Assembly: GCF_007746795.1 (NCBI RefSeq)
Contig: NZ_CP036343.1
Span: forward strand, 4,377,357-4,441,356
Reading direction: 5' to 3'
DNA length: 64,000 bases
From: Gimesia algae
GTDB lineage: Bacteria > Planctomycetota > Planctomycetia > Planctomycetales > Planctomycetaceae
Shown here: positions 63,615-64,000 of the stretch, in pieces
Position numbering within the stretch: position 1 is the first letter of the stretch
How the letters are laid out: every line of letters begins with the position of its first letter
Notes under the pieces: generated by a model
The model's database searches: none
What the model saw: only the letters and a program-made list of their open reading frames with translations
What the model was told of the DNA's origin: nothing
Program-made: the position numbers and the translations under genes

Positions 63615-64000
63615 TTGAAACTCGTGCCTTACTACCGTGTGTCCACTTCAAAGCAAGCCAAGTCTGGACTTGGGCTCGAAGGGCAAGAAGCCACCGTCAG
63701 TCAGTTCGCTAACGCTCACGGGGCACAAGTCCTCAAGTCGTACATCGAGGTCGAGACCGGCAAGTGGTCAGAACGACCAGAGTTGGCGAAGGCAGTTTCT
63801 CATGCCCGACGATCCAAAGCCACACTCGTCATTGCCAAGCTCGACAGACTGGCCCGTAACGTCCACTTCCTGAGTGGTCTCATGGAGGCAGGCGTCAAGT
63901 TCCTTGCCTGCGATCAGCCAAGTGCCAACGATCTAACTATTCACATCTTGGCGGCGGTTGCACAGGATGAAGCCCATCGGATCAGCGAGCGTACCAAGGC
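63615..64000 (+). CDS. Large serine recombinase (partial, runs off the window)
   Basis: From a TTG at 63615, with GGGAG eight bases upstream, the frame is open to the end (128 residues). YYRVSTSKQAKSGLGLEGQE contains the catalytic Ser10 and Arg8 of the resolvase/invertase domain. FANAHGAQVLKSYIEVETGK and VIAKLDRLARN carry the further active-site Arg pair. The C-terminal DNA-binding part is outside the window. It is either the integrase of a second element nested in or abutting the tRNA-Leu island, or a resolvase for the cassette array. Confidence 0.88.
   Translation, partial: MKLVPYYRVSTSKQAKSGLGLEGQEATVSQFANAHGAQVLKSYIEVETGKWSERPELAKAVSHARRSKATLVIAKLDRLARNVHFLSGLMEAGVKFLACDQPSANDLTIHILAAVAQDEAHRISERTK

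Overview
The window looks like a planctomycete chromosome (Gimesia/Planctomyces-like; genus is inference). The evidence is about 50% GC, a secreted sialidase - sulfatase/3-keto-disaccharide hydrolase - Tat-exported Gfo/Idh/MocA oxidoreductase set of the kind that fills planctomycete genomes, and a large exopolysaccharide locus.

Bases 1-24.7 kb are chromosomal backbone. They hold two ABC-F ATPases, a small GlsB-like membrane protein, the glycan-degradation trio (1.8-6.6 kb), and a co-directional exopolysaccharide cluster (8.7-23.2 kb). The cluster has a Wzy/ligase-like protein, a Wzx-like flippase, two CelD/FemAB-type acyltransferases, five glycosyltransferases, two CE4-like polysaccharide deacetylases and a hexapeptide acetyltransferase. 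A cytoplasmic NtrB-like histidine kinase follows.

At 24,759 lies tRNA-Leu(CAA), and directly behind it a tyrosine integrase. From here to the right edge everything looks like an integrated accessory island; its far end is not visible. 25-31 kb is a plasmid- or phage-like control module: integrase, HTH/excisionase-like protein, a large inverted repeat, a P-loop ATPase, a ParB/DNA-methylase fusion and a replication-initiator-like double-HTH protein, with several strong DNA/RNA hairpins. 31.5-33.5 kb holds an HNH protein, a DsbA/FrnE protein and decayed genes. 33.7-53.7 kb is a defence island: a HEPN protein, an RlmJ-like methyltransferase, two PD-(D/E)xK proteins, a brxL remnant, an intact IS21-family insertion, and one tightly packed leftward operon HEPN/zinc-ribbon - hsdM - hsdS - hsdR - DUF45 peptidase - mcrB - mcrC. 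That operon is headed by a perfect 16-bp palindrome and a divergent, frameshifted XRE regulator. 53.7-58.4 kb has a coupled pair of unrecognised genes, a broken alpha/beta hydrolase, a HEPN-RES toxin-like protein, an SGNH hydrolase and an SMI1/KNR4 protein.

58.8-63.6 kb is the most unusual part: an array of small genes (ArdC antirestriction protein, a second P-loop ATPase related to the first, a very acidic K/R-free protein, plasmid-type small proteins). Each is headed by the same leader, beginning GGACACCGGCAAG and reaching the start codon 52-56 bases later. The array ends at a large serine recombinase that runs off the window. The repeated leader looks like a cassette or co-regulation signal and is the best candidate here for something undescribed; the composite HEPN/type I/McrBC operon with its own regulator is second.
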